This document shows, piece after piece, positions 44,198 through 56,211 of a DNA stretch of 64,000 nt. Positions within the stretch are counted from its first letter, which is position 1. Each line of letters starts with the position of its first letter. Source of the DNA: Pestalotiopsis fici W106-1 (Eukaryota; Ascomycota; Sordariomycetes; Amphisphaeriales; Sporocadaceae); assembly GCF_000516985.1 (NCBI RefSeq), contig NW_006917092.1, forward strand, positions 6,389,888 to 6,453,887, in the 5' to 3' direction. The notes under the pieces were generated by a model. The model made no database searches, had not been told where the DNA came from, and was given only the letters and a program-made list of their open reading frames with translations. The translations under genes were made by a program, and so were the position numbers.

Positions 44198-44274
44198 CAA
44201 ACATTCTTCGTATTCACCTACTTGAGATCAGCTCCGCGTTTCATCACGTTCAAACTCGAGAAAATCACGCCGAG

Positions 44275-44524
44275 ATGAAGGTTTTCAGCGCCTTTTCTAT
44301 TTCCCTCCTTGGCCTTTTTAGCCTGGTGGCTGCCAGCCCAGTGCGCAGCAATGATCTTGATGCCAGAGTGGAGTATTGTCAAGTAATACCACCGTGAGTA
44401 GCCCCAGGAGAACATTATGCACATATTCAATCTTCTGACTGGGGATATTAGATGCTGCGCAGATAGCACGCTCGAGTCACGAGACACGCCAAAGACCTGC
44501 TGTGGGTGTTGGGGATGTTGTTGA
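44275..44524 (+). CDS. Tiny secreted Cys-rich peptide (63 aa), effector-like
   Basis: Two short exons, 44275-44393 and 44452-44524, with a gtgagt donor, a 58 bp intron and a tattag acceptor. The ATG is followed by a strong signal peptide (MKVFSAFSISLLGLFSLVAA). The mature part of about 43 residues contains eight Cys: one single, then CC, then a tail with CC, C and CC ending CCGCWGCC just before the stop. A possible processing site follows LDAR. Even Cys number, small size and the signal peptide fit a disulfide-rich secreted peptide. I do not recognise the family. Splicing is inferred from consensus sites and a clean frame, not from homology. Confidence 0.6.
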
Positions 44525-44762
44525 ACACACGAGAGCCAGGGGTCAGTTGATGGGGAAAGCGTGCAGGGCTGAATGAGACTGCAGTCATCCTGGATAGCAA
44601 GGTCTATTGCGACAAACTTAGATCATCTTGCAGAAAATAAAAGAGCTACAAAGCTTGACTACAGTACATACTCCTTTCTGATGACAAAAGTATCAAAGGT
44701 CGTCTTCTTTTGAAAGGTAAAAGGACGAAAAGAATGGTACTCGATGAGTAAATGGGATACCA

Positions 44763-47143
44763 TTATGCAATCTCAAAGTTCTTTTGTCTCCATCCATAAA
44801 GTCTCTTCAGACGACGAGAGTATGAGAGCAATTTGTAGCCCTCGATCTGGGAGTGGTGGGGGCGATGCACAGTCAGTGGTCGTTGGTTGGGCATGGTTTG
44901 TGGCGGGTAGAAGGTATAGACGGAGCCAAATTTGGGGAGAACCGAGAATCCGAGATCTGCCATTGCAGACTCGAAGTTGTACCAAGAAACGGACCCGCGA
45001 GCCTGTGATGAAGAGAACAACGCCTCAAATACCCTGAAAGTAGCATCCTTGACTTTGAATGTGGATGATGATTGCAGTGTTTCGCTCTCCTTTGTAGCAC
45101 TGGGCTGTGCTGGGGGCACGATCTCAAAGGCAGATGAGTGGACTGGGCGTGTCTTTTCCTTTTCCTTTCTGGCCTGAACGCGGGCATCGGGTGCTTGAGG
45201 CGCTTCAACTGGGAAGGGGACATATTCCGCCGCTTTGGTCTGCTTGTCAGCCTGGATCTTCTCTTGTCGTGCCAAAGTAGCCTTGAGCTGGGCTTCAAGG
45301 CTGGCGACACATTCATTGATGAGATCCTGGTAGAGGAATCCTAATTTGGTGCCCGTCTTCTCAACAAGAAATATGTCGAGGGCATTGAGGGCAGCATCGG
45401 TCATGCCTGGCTCCAGTAGATTGTCAATTGGCGCTGCATAATCGCGCAAATCAAGCTGGGGCTTGAGACCTTGAAGCTCTGCCTCCAATTCTCCTGATTT
45501 CGTGATAAAGCATTGTGCCTTTTTGCGATTGAATGCAGGCATCGAGACCACTGAAGCAAGAGACTGGTAGAAGCTCACGATAATAGCCAAGTCACCATGG
45601 CTGTCAGCCTCGCGATTGTTCATGCTTTCCCGAGCACCTGGATGAGTACGTTCATACTCATCCAGCTTCTTGAACCAGTCCACAGCCTTAGTCGCCGTGG
45701 TATCCGATTGGCTAAGGCGCAACAAGTAGTAAAGATGAGGATTCTCTTGTGTCAACTTTTCCGGCTTGCCCTTCAGCGCTATGCGAGGGATACCATTATC
45801 GTAAGTGTTTGAAATACACTTGAACCATTTAGAGCCGGCAGATGAGGCTGTTGACAATTGGCGCTTGAACATAGCCTGCGTGCGGGAGTACTCGAAATGA
45901 CATAGATTCGAAATCTCCTGGAGAACAATAGCTCTGCGAGACTTATCCGTGATGGTAGCAAGAAGTTCCAGCAGACGAATCATATAGTCCCATGTTGCAG
46001 CAGCTCTGACCGTATGGTGAACAGCCTCCAGGACGGAACCGCTAATGAACTTGTCTGTGTGTACCGGGAGTGACCGCCCTTTCTCATCAGGCACCAGTTC
46101 AGGTCTGCTAAAGAACCAATAGTTGACCTCGTGGGCCAGTGCGACTGACTCGGTACATAGGAGAGCCAAGTCATCGTCCATTGAAGCCTTTTGGTCACGC
46201 GCATCTTCGATGAGGCGCGGAAGGTCAAGCTGGGGTAACTCGTCAGATTGCTTGATGCTGAGCTTTGAAAGTGCGGCGGCGGCAGTATCGGTGGGTTTCT
46301 TGGGAACCGACTTTTGGGAACGGGTAGTTGATCCAATTTCCAGAATGTCGTCGCACAGGATGTTGAGCGATTGCAACATTGTTTCTTGTCTAGTGAGGAC
46401 CAATTCGCCCTTGGATTGTGGTATGCAAAGCCCAGCTTGCATAGCCGGTTGAAATGCAGCCATAGACTGCTCTCTCTCCTTGACAAACTTGAAGGATTTG
46501 CCGTACATTCCGCCATCAATAAAGAAGGTCCAACTGTCAGGGAAAGATTGGACATGGCGAAGGTTGCGTGTGCGCATCATCTCTTCTATGAGTTCCTGTG
46601 GGCCACCAAGATTAGATCTCTATCGTGGACGCATTAGGCCGCTTAGAAGGTAATGGTAGTCAGGTCTTACGGAATCGCCAGGGCGGCCATTGAACCCGGA
46701 ATAGAATTGCTCGCCGGGAGTCGATGTGGCTCTGTGCTCCAACATCTCCAACAGGAAGTCTCCAGGACCAGTGATGTCCTAAAGGTCGAATTCTGGGGCG
46801 AATTTGTACACATTGCCTTGAGATCGATCTTCAGAATGTTTCAAGACACCAACTGTACCGGCCTTGATGGCCTGAGTTCGTTGACCCTGTGCATGGAAAG
46901 TCAGTAAAGTAATCACCAATTTCATGGTTTCGTCGATTTTGTCAAAGAGCTCTGTCTAAGAGAGCTGAAGCTTGCTCGGCATGTCCATTATCGTGTACTA
47001 GCAACTGAGCTGATATCTGATGCCGAACATACCTGGCTAAAGGAGCGCCAAAAATCTTTGAGACGGGTGCCATGCCTGCGCCACTTGCGCTCCAAGTCAT
47101 GTTGTAGCTCTGTGACACTGTCTCCAATTCCTGGTCCTTCCAT
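44763..47143 (-). CDS. Conserved fungal protein with an in-frame stop in exon 2
   Basis: Three exons in one frame: 47143-47033, 46886-46671 and 46595-44763, 718 residues if read through. Exon 1 gives a basic helix ending FWRSFSQ. Exon 2 gives LKHSEDRSQGNVYKFAPEFDL and, in the same frame, DITGPGDFLLEMLEHRAT. Exon 3 gives MMRTRNLRHVQSF and a long helical body ending with PHHSQIEGYKLLSYSRRL. This order matches a fungal protein family, often labelled Ipa in databases, of unknown function. Between the two halves of exon 2 the codon is TAG (46781-46779) where the family usually has Arg. The 611-codon third exon is otherwise undamaged. This could be a recent null allele, a sequence error, or a shorter protein begun at a downstream ATG. 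Confidence 0.65.
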
Positions 47144-50101
47144 TGTCAGGTTCGGCGAGAGTATAGAGATGATAATGAGTGTTCAAACAAGACTTCAAAC
47201 GGGAAAATTCGTTATTTCTTAGCTCCGAGTAATTGCTCGTGCATCCCGTTTGGAACTAGTGTGGCTCGTTTGATGTCAAATCTGTGACGCAGCTTTCCGG
47301 TACATCAGGAAACTACACTCGTAGTTAGATTGCAAACCCGTGAATAACAAATACTCAAATCGATCTATAAACCAGCCGTATTTACTGTCTGATTTATGAT
47401 TGGTTATGCTTGCATTGTTTCGTTTGCTCCCCTCTGAGAGACTGTACCTACCGCCGACAAGCTGATGCGCTGCCTGAAGCTACAGAGTATGTACACCCTA
47501 AGTTGGGTATCCACCTTTCTGCTGTGTACAAAACATCCAGAGCCCCGCTACTGCGTCTCTGACAGCTTAACGGGGATTGGCGTACCCATAACTTTTAAAC
47601 TATAATAGCTATCAATTTAGGGCTGCAATATGTCATTAATTCCGGTCTGTTCGCAATGATCATTGTCTCAAAAGGAAGGAGAATACAACTACTGATATTC
47701 CATAATACAATGGGCGTATCTGACCTTGTTACTTCTGGCCAAAAGCCATGCGGCCATGAGACCATCTTGGCACTGTTCCGTACGCTAGGCGCCATGCGTT
47801 GGAAGCTCATTGGATTTTGCCTCTGCCTATTGAATAAGATCTGCATGCTTTTCACTCGTCATTGGAGCCGACCAACACTCTGCGAAGCGTAACATCTCGC
47901 CTACCTGTCGAGCCTGCTTAGGTATCTTTTTGCAATGCTCAGCCATTTCGTGAAAGTGGGAAGATTTTGATGTGGGGTTTTCATGCCGAGATGAGCAAGC
48001 GGCCCCTACTTAATGTACGCTGCCGAGCGCTCCCGTCAGTCATTGGCAATTCGCAAGCCTGGATATGTTCACGGTTGAAACTTTGTACTGGGGACGGCCT
48101 GTTAAATACTCGACTGGATTATCCATTGTAGACGTCGAGACTGGCAACGAGACATCAGATGAAACCTGTCGGGCGGCTGCAAATACTGGCTCAAGTCTCA
48201 GTAGGACACACCGTCATATTCTAGATGAAGGTGGCCAGGTCATGTTGGATTATGAATCACCGCCACATATTTTGCGGATGATGACTTGATGGTGGTGAGG
48301 CCGGACCTTATAAACGCGACGAGACGTGACGATCCTTGCGTCTATTGTTCACATCACGCGTAGAAACACAGAGTGTTCCGAACACAACCTACTCTGTACG
48401 CGATAGGCTGCGCTTTATGGACAAATTTAACCCAATGCGGACGGAGCTCTTATGGAGGGATCATCTTGGCAGACATGGACAAGTGCTCAAGTACAACCTT
48501 GGACGAAGCCGATTGACGCGATGATAGGATAGATGCCCCAAGACATGCATGAAGTGGATAATCTGGCTGCGCCCTGACCATCCTGGTGTGACCATTTCTG
48601 GTGTTGTCGACGCCGTTCTGACGAATCACAATTCTCGTGGACGATTGCATAAAGTGATTTTTCAGGATTTGACCTGCAGCTAGGCCCCTTGCACCGAGCA
48701 TTAGCTCTTCGGTGAGGCCTTGGAATTGCATTGAAAGCAGCGGCCAGGGTCGTAAGATCGGTTGAACTAGAGCGATCACCACTGAAGGACGGGAATTGAA
48801 ATTCGATGGTGCAGCAGAACCAACAGGATTTCCAGCACCTCTCGGGCTTCTCCAGCGACTGCAGCTCCACTGAAACAGCACTAGAAGCACACTAACCGCC
48901 CCGTTGTCTTCCCGCCAACACGCACACATCTGATTGGGAGACACGCTAACTAATACGTACGCCCAACACCAACGCGTCCGGCACACGGTTCAACACGATT
49001 GGATCTCCGATGCCCCCAGTTTTGATCGCCAATCTTTTCAGCTCTTTTCTTGCTTCTCTTTCTGCCTTTCTGCCGTGCCGTTCTCCTCTCGTGTTCCCAG
49101 TCTATCTCAATCAAACCTGCAGGACGCCTTTTTGAACATATGTTTGAGGCCTGAGCGTGCGAATACCAGTCCTTTGCCGGATCTCACCTGATTGCACGCT
49201 CATATACTCTCCAGGCCCCCCTCCCTCCCCTCGCATCCGCCTGGGCCCTCGGTATTCCAAGCCATTCGCCCAAAAGCGTACGAACTGGACCCAGTCGTCG
49301 TTTCTTGTCTTATCTAGTACTTTGATCTAGTCTGCCTGGTCTGGTTTACTATCAATTTCCCCAGGTCCAAGGCACCCGAATTAGAACGATCGACCATACA
49401 TACTACATTACCTACCTTGACTACCCACCAGGTACTCCCACTACATACTACGTCTTGTCCCGGCATATCTCCATCCTGTGTCATCCTAGGTAGTATACAG
49501 CATAGGCGGGCGGGCGTCTCTTCCCATCTGGTCGCGGTCACCTTGCCTCGACGTGCAGCTTCCCAAACCGAACCGGGACGAATTATAAGCAGCGCGAGAC
49601 AAGCGACAGAGCTCTCCTCCCTCGCTCGCTGCCGGCCCAGGGCCTCGTCCATCGCGGCCACCACCCATCCCCACAGAAATCGCTGTCAAAGCCATCCATC
49701 CATCCATTACACAGCTTGAGGTTGCAATAAGACGTCTGCATTCCCTCTGCCCACCCGTCTCGCCACTCTCTTTCCGCTTCCTTCCCTCCCTCCCTCCACT
49801 TTCTAGTCTTCATCTGGAAGAGGGCCCCGGCTTAATCAAACAATTGCTTTCTATGAACTGCAAGATAGAAATACACGAACAGAGACTCACTATACAACAT
49901 TGACTCTATCTTGCAAGCACATATTGCATCCCCGCATTTGGAGTCAACAGATTCTATACACGCTTTTTGTCAAGCAATTTCACTGGCGCGAGTACAACTG
50001 TATTAAACTCGGCCCAGTTGGAACTCGTTTTGCATACAACACGCTCAATCGAGTATTGGAGCCCGCCTGTCACAACCTCAACACCTATCGCGATTACAAC
50101 A
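47144..50101. other. Gene-poor spacer with long pyrimidine-rich leader
   Basis: No gene supported in 3 kb. From about 49000 to 50100 the plus strand becomes C/T-rich, with TCCA and CCCT repeats (49690-49710, 49780-49800). This would fit a long 5' leader or promoter of the KEN-box gene. A TATA-like cttataaac is near 48308. Confidence 0.5.
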
Positions 50102-51463
50102 ATGGCTGCTGTGTCGCGTCAACCATTCGCCCCTTTGGACGGGACTCGTCTTCAAACATTGACTAGTTTGAAAAACAAGCAAAATGGTAAGTGGTTTGTT
50201 GCCATAATGTTATTAAGCACTGCAATACCCCATGTCATGCCCATGTCGCCTTTCCCTTGTTCCCCTTTGGCGATACTTGCCAACTTGGTCAAATCCATCA
50301 AGGCCCATTTCTACGCGCCAATGCTAAAAAGAAACGATATAGCTATTCCTGTTTCGTCACCCGGCAAGCGCAAGGCATTCGACGCCATAGACGCTGATGA
50401 CAGCGAGAACGTTGATCCGGTGCTCTTCTCTAAGCGATCCAAGGGTTCCGATAGCTTCTACCCAGCCAAAGACTTTATCAAGCCTTCGAAATTTGTGCTT
50501 ACCAAGTCCGCCTCTGCCAACGATATTGTCAGCAGCCCTCTGAAGATCGCTAGCCCTCGCCCGAGAACACTGTTGCAACCCAGGTCGCCCGCCGCCAGAC
50601 TGAACTCAGGAATCACCAAGTCGTCTCCGCTCACAGCTCCCGCTGGCCGATCACCGACCCGTGGCAAGCGCAGCGGTCTTTTGTCATCTCGCCGCCGTAC
50701 TGCTGGCTCGTACTCTCGTGTTGACCCTCCCATCTTTGGTCTCGGTGCCTCTGCCGGATCTTCGTCTGCACCCTTCTCTCTGGATGCCGCGCTTAAGGGG
50801 ACCATTCCCAGCTATACGGGCAATGCTGTGGCATCAACTCGCTCTACCAGTCGTTCTTCTGGTCTTGGCGATCTTCATGGCTCGGACATGAAAACCAGCT
50901 GGTTTTTCGACATTCATGAAGATACGCCCGAGCAGGAGATGACGAACTTGCTTCAACACAGCACCTGCATTCTGGATATTAGCTCGGATGAGGAGAGCGA
51001 AAGCCGCCTTGAGCGAGAACGTGCTGAAGGCAAGGAGAATGTTCCTCCTGCAGACGACATGTCACAGACGTCTCGTCCGAGAAATGCTCGTGCAGTTGCA
51101 GACCTCGATGACATGATCTTTGAGAAGGAACGCAATCCCCTGGGAGAGATGAAAGCCAGCGATTACTATGCAGAGGGATGCGACGAGACCAGCGTCGTTA
51201 TTGTGCCTGGGGATGACGATGAAGAGACCAAAACTGAACGCGAATTCACGCCCGAGATACAAGCGAGAGATGCAACTGCATCAGTACCAGAACCTGCAAT
51301 CGAAGATGGTGCCAAGACCGTTGACGAGCTCATGCAGAAAACGGAAGAACCAACACCGACTGCAGCAGTGCTCCAGCCAATTGAAGGCACAAGTGAAAGC
51401 TTCGAGGTCTGGGAAAGCGGCAGTGCACATGACGAGACAGAGGCTTCAACAGTATCATCATGA
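50102..51463 (+). CDS. Disordered KEN-box protein, conserved in Sordariomycetes-type fungi
   Basis: Two exons, 50102-50186 and 50343-51463, giving 401 aa. The N-terminus (MAAVSRQPFAPLDG) is followed by SSPGKRKAFDAIDADDSENVDP, many Ser-Pro and Thr-Pro sites, a basic region around SPTRGKRSGLLSSRRR and an acidic C-terminal half with GKENVPP. The KEN triplet is a known degradation signal for the anaphase-promoting complex, and the protein is otherwise low in structure. This recalls mitotic regulators such as securins, but I cannot assign it. The 156 bp intron has no stop codon and is a multiple of three, so a retained-intron form would add 52 residues. Confidence 0.7.
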   Translation: MAAVSRQPFAPLDGTRLQTLTSLKNKQNGKWFVAIMLLSTAIPHVMPMSPFPCSPLAILANLVKSIKAHFYAPMLKRNDIAIPVSSPGKRKAFDAIDADDSENVDPVLFSKRSKGSDSFYPAKDFIKPSKFVLTKSASANDIVSSPLKIASPRPRTLLQPRSPAARLNSGITKSSPLTAPAGRSPTRGKRSGLLSSRRRTAGSYSRVDPPIFGLGASAGSSSAPFSLDAALKGTIPSYTGNAVASTRSTSRSSGLGDLHGSDMKTSWFFDIHEDTPEQEMTNLLQHSTCILDISSDEESESRLERERAEGKENVPPADDMSQTSRPRNARAVADLDDMIFEKERNPLGEMKASDYYAEGCDETSVVIVPGDDDEETKTEREFTPEIQARDATASVPEPAIEDGAKTVDELMQKTEEPTPTAAVLQPIEGTSESFEVWESGSAHDETEASTVSS

Positions 51464-52671
51464 CATGCAATACATGAGGGTTCAAGGACGGTTTTTGGTT
51501 GAAGGAATCTGACACACTCAAACATTTTCACATGAGTGTCAGTTGTTGGAATTGGCGTTCTCGGTGTTCTCGATGAAAGGATTCGGGGCAAATCCCAGGA
51601 GGGCACAATTGGTCTGGTCATGGACGGTAATGCTTGGACGAATCATGTGTATACGTTCACGGAGTTTGGTTGAGCGATTCGTTATTCAATACTTTGCACT
51701 TTTCGTCATTCTGTCATGTATAAGCTGTCTTCTCCATGATTGCAATTTTGTGTCTATACCATTCCCCACCACACACCAAGCGCGGTACTATGTCTCATGT
51801 ATAGACTGAGTTCTTCACCGCCATGTGCGCTTCTCGAAACATGTTCCACGCCTGGATGTATTAGGTAGACACCAATCCCGATAGTCGCAATAATCAGCAC
51901 TATTGGAGCTATGGTTCCAATCCATCAAGATTAAACATGGAACACCCCTCAATGCAAACCCGACGTCGGCTACATAGTACAGTTAAAAGGTCGGATGTGT
52001 TACACAACTACTTGTTCAGTAGAGCGTCGTCTATGAAATCGTGTCACTGTTTCACGAGAACGACTGCAGATGGAAAGCAAAATTTCCGATGTATCATAAA
52101 GTGCAGTTTTCTTTCCCATGTCTGATTTGCCCAGCCACCTTGCTTGAGCGTCACCACTGTTAGCAGATTCGCTGCAGAATGATCGCATAGGTTTTGAATT
52201 CTTTGAACATTACATAGGAAGAGAAACCAAGGTACTGCCTGCAAAAGCACTTGAGTAATGCACGTTGGTGCACGATGGCGCGGTGTGGAACCACTTAACG
52301 CGTCAATCAAGCTACACTACATTAGAGACTTCGCGACAGTTTAGTGGGAGCATCCATGAAACCAGACCACTTTGCACATCATCCTACGGCCTTTGCATCT
52401 CATAACAGCCACACACGACCGTCGGCGCTTACAATACTGCATACCAATCTCAACGCATGACACTTGGGTAATCCTAAAAGGTTCAGATCTAAGCTCCGGC
52501 TCGTTTCATACAGCTCAATTGAGCTGATAACGCCTCCTAGATTACAGTTGTGGGCGGTCAACAGCCGCTTAGCTCCCATCTTGTGTTCCAGCTCACTTCT
52601 GGGCGTCAACGGACATCCCATCCGCCTCTTTTAGCTACTGGGGCCAATTACCAATCGCCTCTGTGAAAACC
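51464..52671. other. Intergenic region
   Basis: No gene supported in 1.2 kb. Includes the 3' end of the KEN-box gene and the thymidylate kinase promoter. Confidence 0.5.
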
Positions 52672-53978
52672 ATGTCTTCCATCAACGATCTAGCCGCGGC
52701 AGCGACTATTGCTTCGTCTGCCGTTGCCCTCCAGTCCTCACCACAGCAGCAAGCAGCACAGCCGGCGGTGCAGTCCTCTCCGACCCCACCAGCTCCCATC
52801 GACCCCTCCTCCACCAAGCCCGCATCCGCCAGCACACCAACTCAAGGTTCGGCTCCGGCATCTGACCCAGCACCGTCGCAGGCGTCGCCACCCGCAACCA
52901 CCGTCCTGGTCGCATCGAAAGCATCGGGCTCGACATTGGGGCCGGCATCTTCTCCTCCGGGCGCCCAAGCAGCAGCTGCAAGCACCTCTGCATCTGTTGA
53001 TGGAGCAGGAAATGGACCAGCAGCTGTGTCTGCCCCGCCGCCGGAGGAGAAATTGAAAAAGAAGAAGCCGGTCCGTGGCGCTTTCATTGTGTTCGAGGGA
53101 ATGGACCGCGCCGGCAAGACTACTCAAGCCAAGTTGTTGCAACAGAGATGCATCGAGGAGGGCAAAAATGTCAAGTTCATGAGGTTTCCTGGTATGTCTC
53201 CCTGTAATCCATGTAGCTCACTTGGACTAATCGTGTATTCGCTCCCTTGTAGACAGAACAACGCCCATCGGCCAAATGATCGATGCCTATCTCAAGGGTC
53301 AGACGGAAATTGAGGACCACGTTATTCACTTACTCTTCAGTGCTAATCGATGGGAAGCAATGTATGTAGTTATGATCATTCCTCTGTTCTCTGTCTGCTC
53401 TTCTGGGCCGTTCAAGAACATACTAACAGTTTTCCAGTAAGTCAATCCAAACGGCTTTGGCCAGTGGACAAACCATCATCTGCGACCGCTACTATCATAG
53501 CGGCATTGTTTACAGTGCTGCCAAGCAGAATCCATCACTGCCTCTGTCTTGGGCCAAAGCCCCCGAGGTCGGTCTCCCACGTCCGGATCTGGTCCTCTTC
53601 CTTGATCTAGAGGAGCAAGTAGCTCGTGAGAGAGGCGGTTGGGGTGGCGAGATCTATGAAAAGGGCGAGATGCAACGCCGCGTTCGGGACCTGTTCTGGG
53701 GTTTGAGCATGGGAGATGTTTCTGGAGCTTCCGGGCAGGGCAAGGGAAAACGGGGGGAGAGTGGCGGCGCGGGCGGCGCAGACGGAAGCCACCAATCCGA
53801 GCCCTTGCGGCCACACGGCGAGAAGGGTGAGTTTAGACAAGAGGAGGAGGATCTCCAGATTGTGGATGCAGACTTGGGTGTGGAAGAGCTCAGCGACAAG
53901 GTCTGGGAACATGTCCTGCCCCGACTCGAGCAGGTTGAGAGAGGTGAAGTTGGTGACAGAGTCAGGACCGTGAGGTGA
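52672..53978 (+). CDS. CDC8: Thymidylate kinase (dTMP kinase)
   Basis: Three exons, 52672-53191, 53253-53361 and 53438-53978, giving 389 aa. The kinase core starts near residue 140 with FEGMDRAGKTTQAKLL (P-loop). It continues with RFPDRTTPIG, the DRYYHSG motif and the ERGGWGGEIYEKGEMQ lid region. The enzyme phosphorylates dTMP to dTDP for DNA synthesis. Two additions make it far longer than the usual 210-230 residues. One is an N-terminal extension of about 130 residues, rich in Ala, Pro, Ser and Gln and ending in a basic KLKKKKPVRG. The other is a Gly/Ser/Glu-rich insertion near residue 290. The extension could carry localisation or be processed off. The core motifs look intact, so activity is expected. 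Confidence 0.92.
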
Positions 53979-54430
53979 TTCTTGAATCGTCTAGGACATG
54001 ATCTTGGGAATGACAGCAGACGGTGACTCAGTTGGCGATATCAACATGAACGGTTACTTGAATCCAAAGTTTGGGATTGTGTGTGCAGCCGCTGGCTTTG
54101 TCCAGCAGTATACTTTGTCATACGCTACAGCAGATATGGTAGGCATAAATTGAAGCGGCAAGAATCTATCATGAATGAACCAGGTCGAGTATTCATTATT
54201 TCATGGCATGTATGTGTTAATTTGTGGACGCGCATAGCAATAGTCAAGGTGCACGGATCACAATCCTAACCGCTAATGAATTGGTTGCTTAGCGCTGGTG
54301 CCTTCTACCTTGATCCACCAACATATCAATATCGGCACCTAAACTTCCACTGCCAACATCAAACATTCTACTTCTCCTCGCCTCGACGATGCCGTTGCAT
54401 ATCAGGTAGCTTTTATTCATATCCTTTGCA
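53979..54430. other. Intergenic region
   Basis: 3' end of the thymidylate kinase gene and upstream region of the next gene; nothing else seen. Confidence 0.4.
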
Positions 54431-55156
54431 ATGCGTTGGATGGTTCGGCAAGCCTGGCGCGGCATTTCCGCTGCCAAGCCTCGCGTTACTCCCAGAGTCA
54501 CGCTGATGACCCGCATGGCCCAACGGTCCCAGTGGCAACGCGCTCAGCCATCACAACTTTGCGGCGCCCATCGTTCGAATCATTTCACGGTTCTGAAATC
54601 TGGAATGTATGGTACCATCTATCTGTCCATTGCCCTACTTGTGACAGATGAGACACTGGACTGGGCGACGCGACAAAATCTGGGCATCCAAGCCGTCCAC
54701 GGAATCACCCACGCCGAGACTCACCAGGAGCAACTGGCCAATTTCTGGATCCTGGGAGAAGCCTTGATGAAGGCACACTCTGGAACACTTCCGGAGTACC
54801 ATGAGCCCATCCGTCCCGATGAGGAGTCGGGTCTTGCCGACGATCTCGAGATACGCCTCTTGACAGTACCGGACCCCGAGATGCCAGGAGAGAACCTGTT
54901 CCTCTGCCAGGCCGCTTTCGTCGACGAAGAGGTGCCCGATTTCTATGTCGCCACACATTCCGGCCGCATGTCAGATGCCGCCCACTCTTTGTTTCCGGGA
55001 ATTGAGAAATTCGCCAAGGGCCATAATGCTTCAAGAGGCGCTCTATTGATCATTCACCCAGACGGCAATTGGTATTGCATTTACTACGATGGACGCCGAT
55101 GGTTGAATATGATTTTCATGGAGTGGCAGACTGCGGCTTCGCTTGGGCTGGAATAA
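54431..55156 (+). CDS. Hypothetical protein
   Basis: A 241-codon open frame; I do not recognise the family. The first 40 residues are basic and rich in Arg, Ser and Gln, perhaps a mitochondrial targeting sequence, or the real start may be the ATG at 54605 (MYGTIYLSIALL). The body is globular, with acidic helices (GLADDLEIRLLTVPDPE) and a Trp/Tyr-rich C-terminus (PDGNWYCIYYDGRRWLNM). No introns are needed. It lies between thymidylate kinase and the Clr5 gene with no link to either. Confidence 0.55.
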   Translation: MRWMVRQAWRGISAAKPRVTPRVTLMTRMAQRSQWQRAQPSQLCGAHRSNHFTVLKSGMYGTIYLSIALLVTDETLDWATRQNLGIQAVHGITHAETHQEQLANFWILGEALMKAHSGTLPEYHEPIRPDEESGLADDLEIRLLTVPDPEMPGENLFLCQAAFVDEEVPDFYVATHSGRMSDAAHSLFPGIEKFAKGHNASRGALLIIHPDGNWYCIYYDGRRWLNMIFMEWQTAASLGLE

Positions 55157-56211
55157 GGCAGTCTAAATTCCAGCCCCGTTGATTTCGAAGCAGTGCGGCT
55201 GAGCACTCCGAAACTACGGCAGAACCATTCTGCAATGAAATTCCTTCATTTGACAGGAACTCACGATCTGTCCGTAATGACCTCTCAGATCAATATACGC
55301 CTGAAATGAGCCTGCGCAGTCACAAAAAGAGCTCAATTCCGAGGCACACTGTCCAAAGGAGAAGGGGGTGTGACGATTCACGATTGGCAGTGTTTTGGGA
55401 ATAGGGCTTCAATGTGGTCAAATTAGGCCAGTTATGGCGTCAACTTCCCATCTCACCGGAGATGGCTAAGGATTCAGCTCAATTCTACTCCATCGGCCAA
55501 ACCATCGTCATTGGCTGCTCTGTTTGTATGTGCCTTGCGGGAGCAGCGGTCTTCTCCGGCTGCGCAAAATTCAGGCGACAGAAAAGGCGGAAGGCAGTAT
55601 CCAATAATCACCGCAAGAGGCAGCACGGCACTCACTGGAATACAGTCTACCTGCACTTGTGTCGCGTCATGCAACGCTGCAGTACATAAAATAGACCGTC
55701 GGGGATTCTGGTGATGGGGGCCATTTTGCCTTACAGCCTTATTACCGTCTCACTGGGCGGACTACTATACCTAGTACTTCTGGAATTAGAAGTTAGAACC
55801 CACTTCTCGGGTAGTCTAATATGCTATATATAGACGTTGGAGAATCCCAAGAAGCCCCGAATACCTGGTATCTGAACCCTGTCATGTGATTCCTGCCAAA
55901 AATTAAATCCTGGATACGCATGCGATGCGCTCTCTTGAATCATCTACTGGCGCCGAACTTGTGTGTTGCGAAAGCCACTTGGAGTCATTCTTGTAGATTG
56001 ATGCATGATAAGTGGTCGCCGTCGGGTGATTGCCTTGACGTTGCATTCAATCGATTGAGCTGCATCTGGCCGCGACCAAGCAGCCGCCGCACCCTGAAGA
56101 AACCCCCGCTCTTCCTTGCCTGCACAATTCCTCATCATCTCCTGTCAGACCCCCATACACTCGGCATTGCATGCGCATTCCGCAAGAAATTGGCAAAAAC
56201 ATCATCAGATC
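55157..56211. other. Intergenic region
   Basis: No gene supported. Contains the promoter of the Clr5-domain gene. Confidence 0.45.

Noticed and set aside
48450..48986. 178-codon minus-strand frame in the spacer
   Set aside because: Composition is random-like and overlaps a second unrelated frame; no domain.
52738..53142. Antisense frame rich in Cys and Arg opposite thymidylate kinase
   Set aside because: Shadow of the Ala/Pro/Gln-rich extension.
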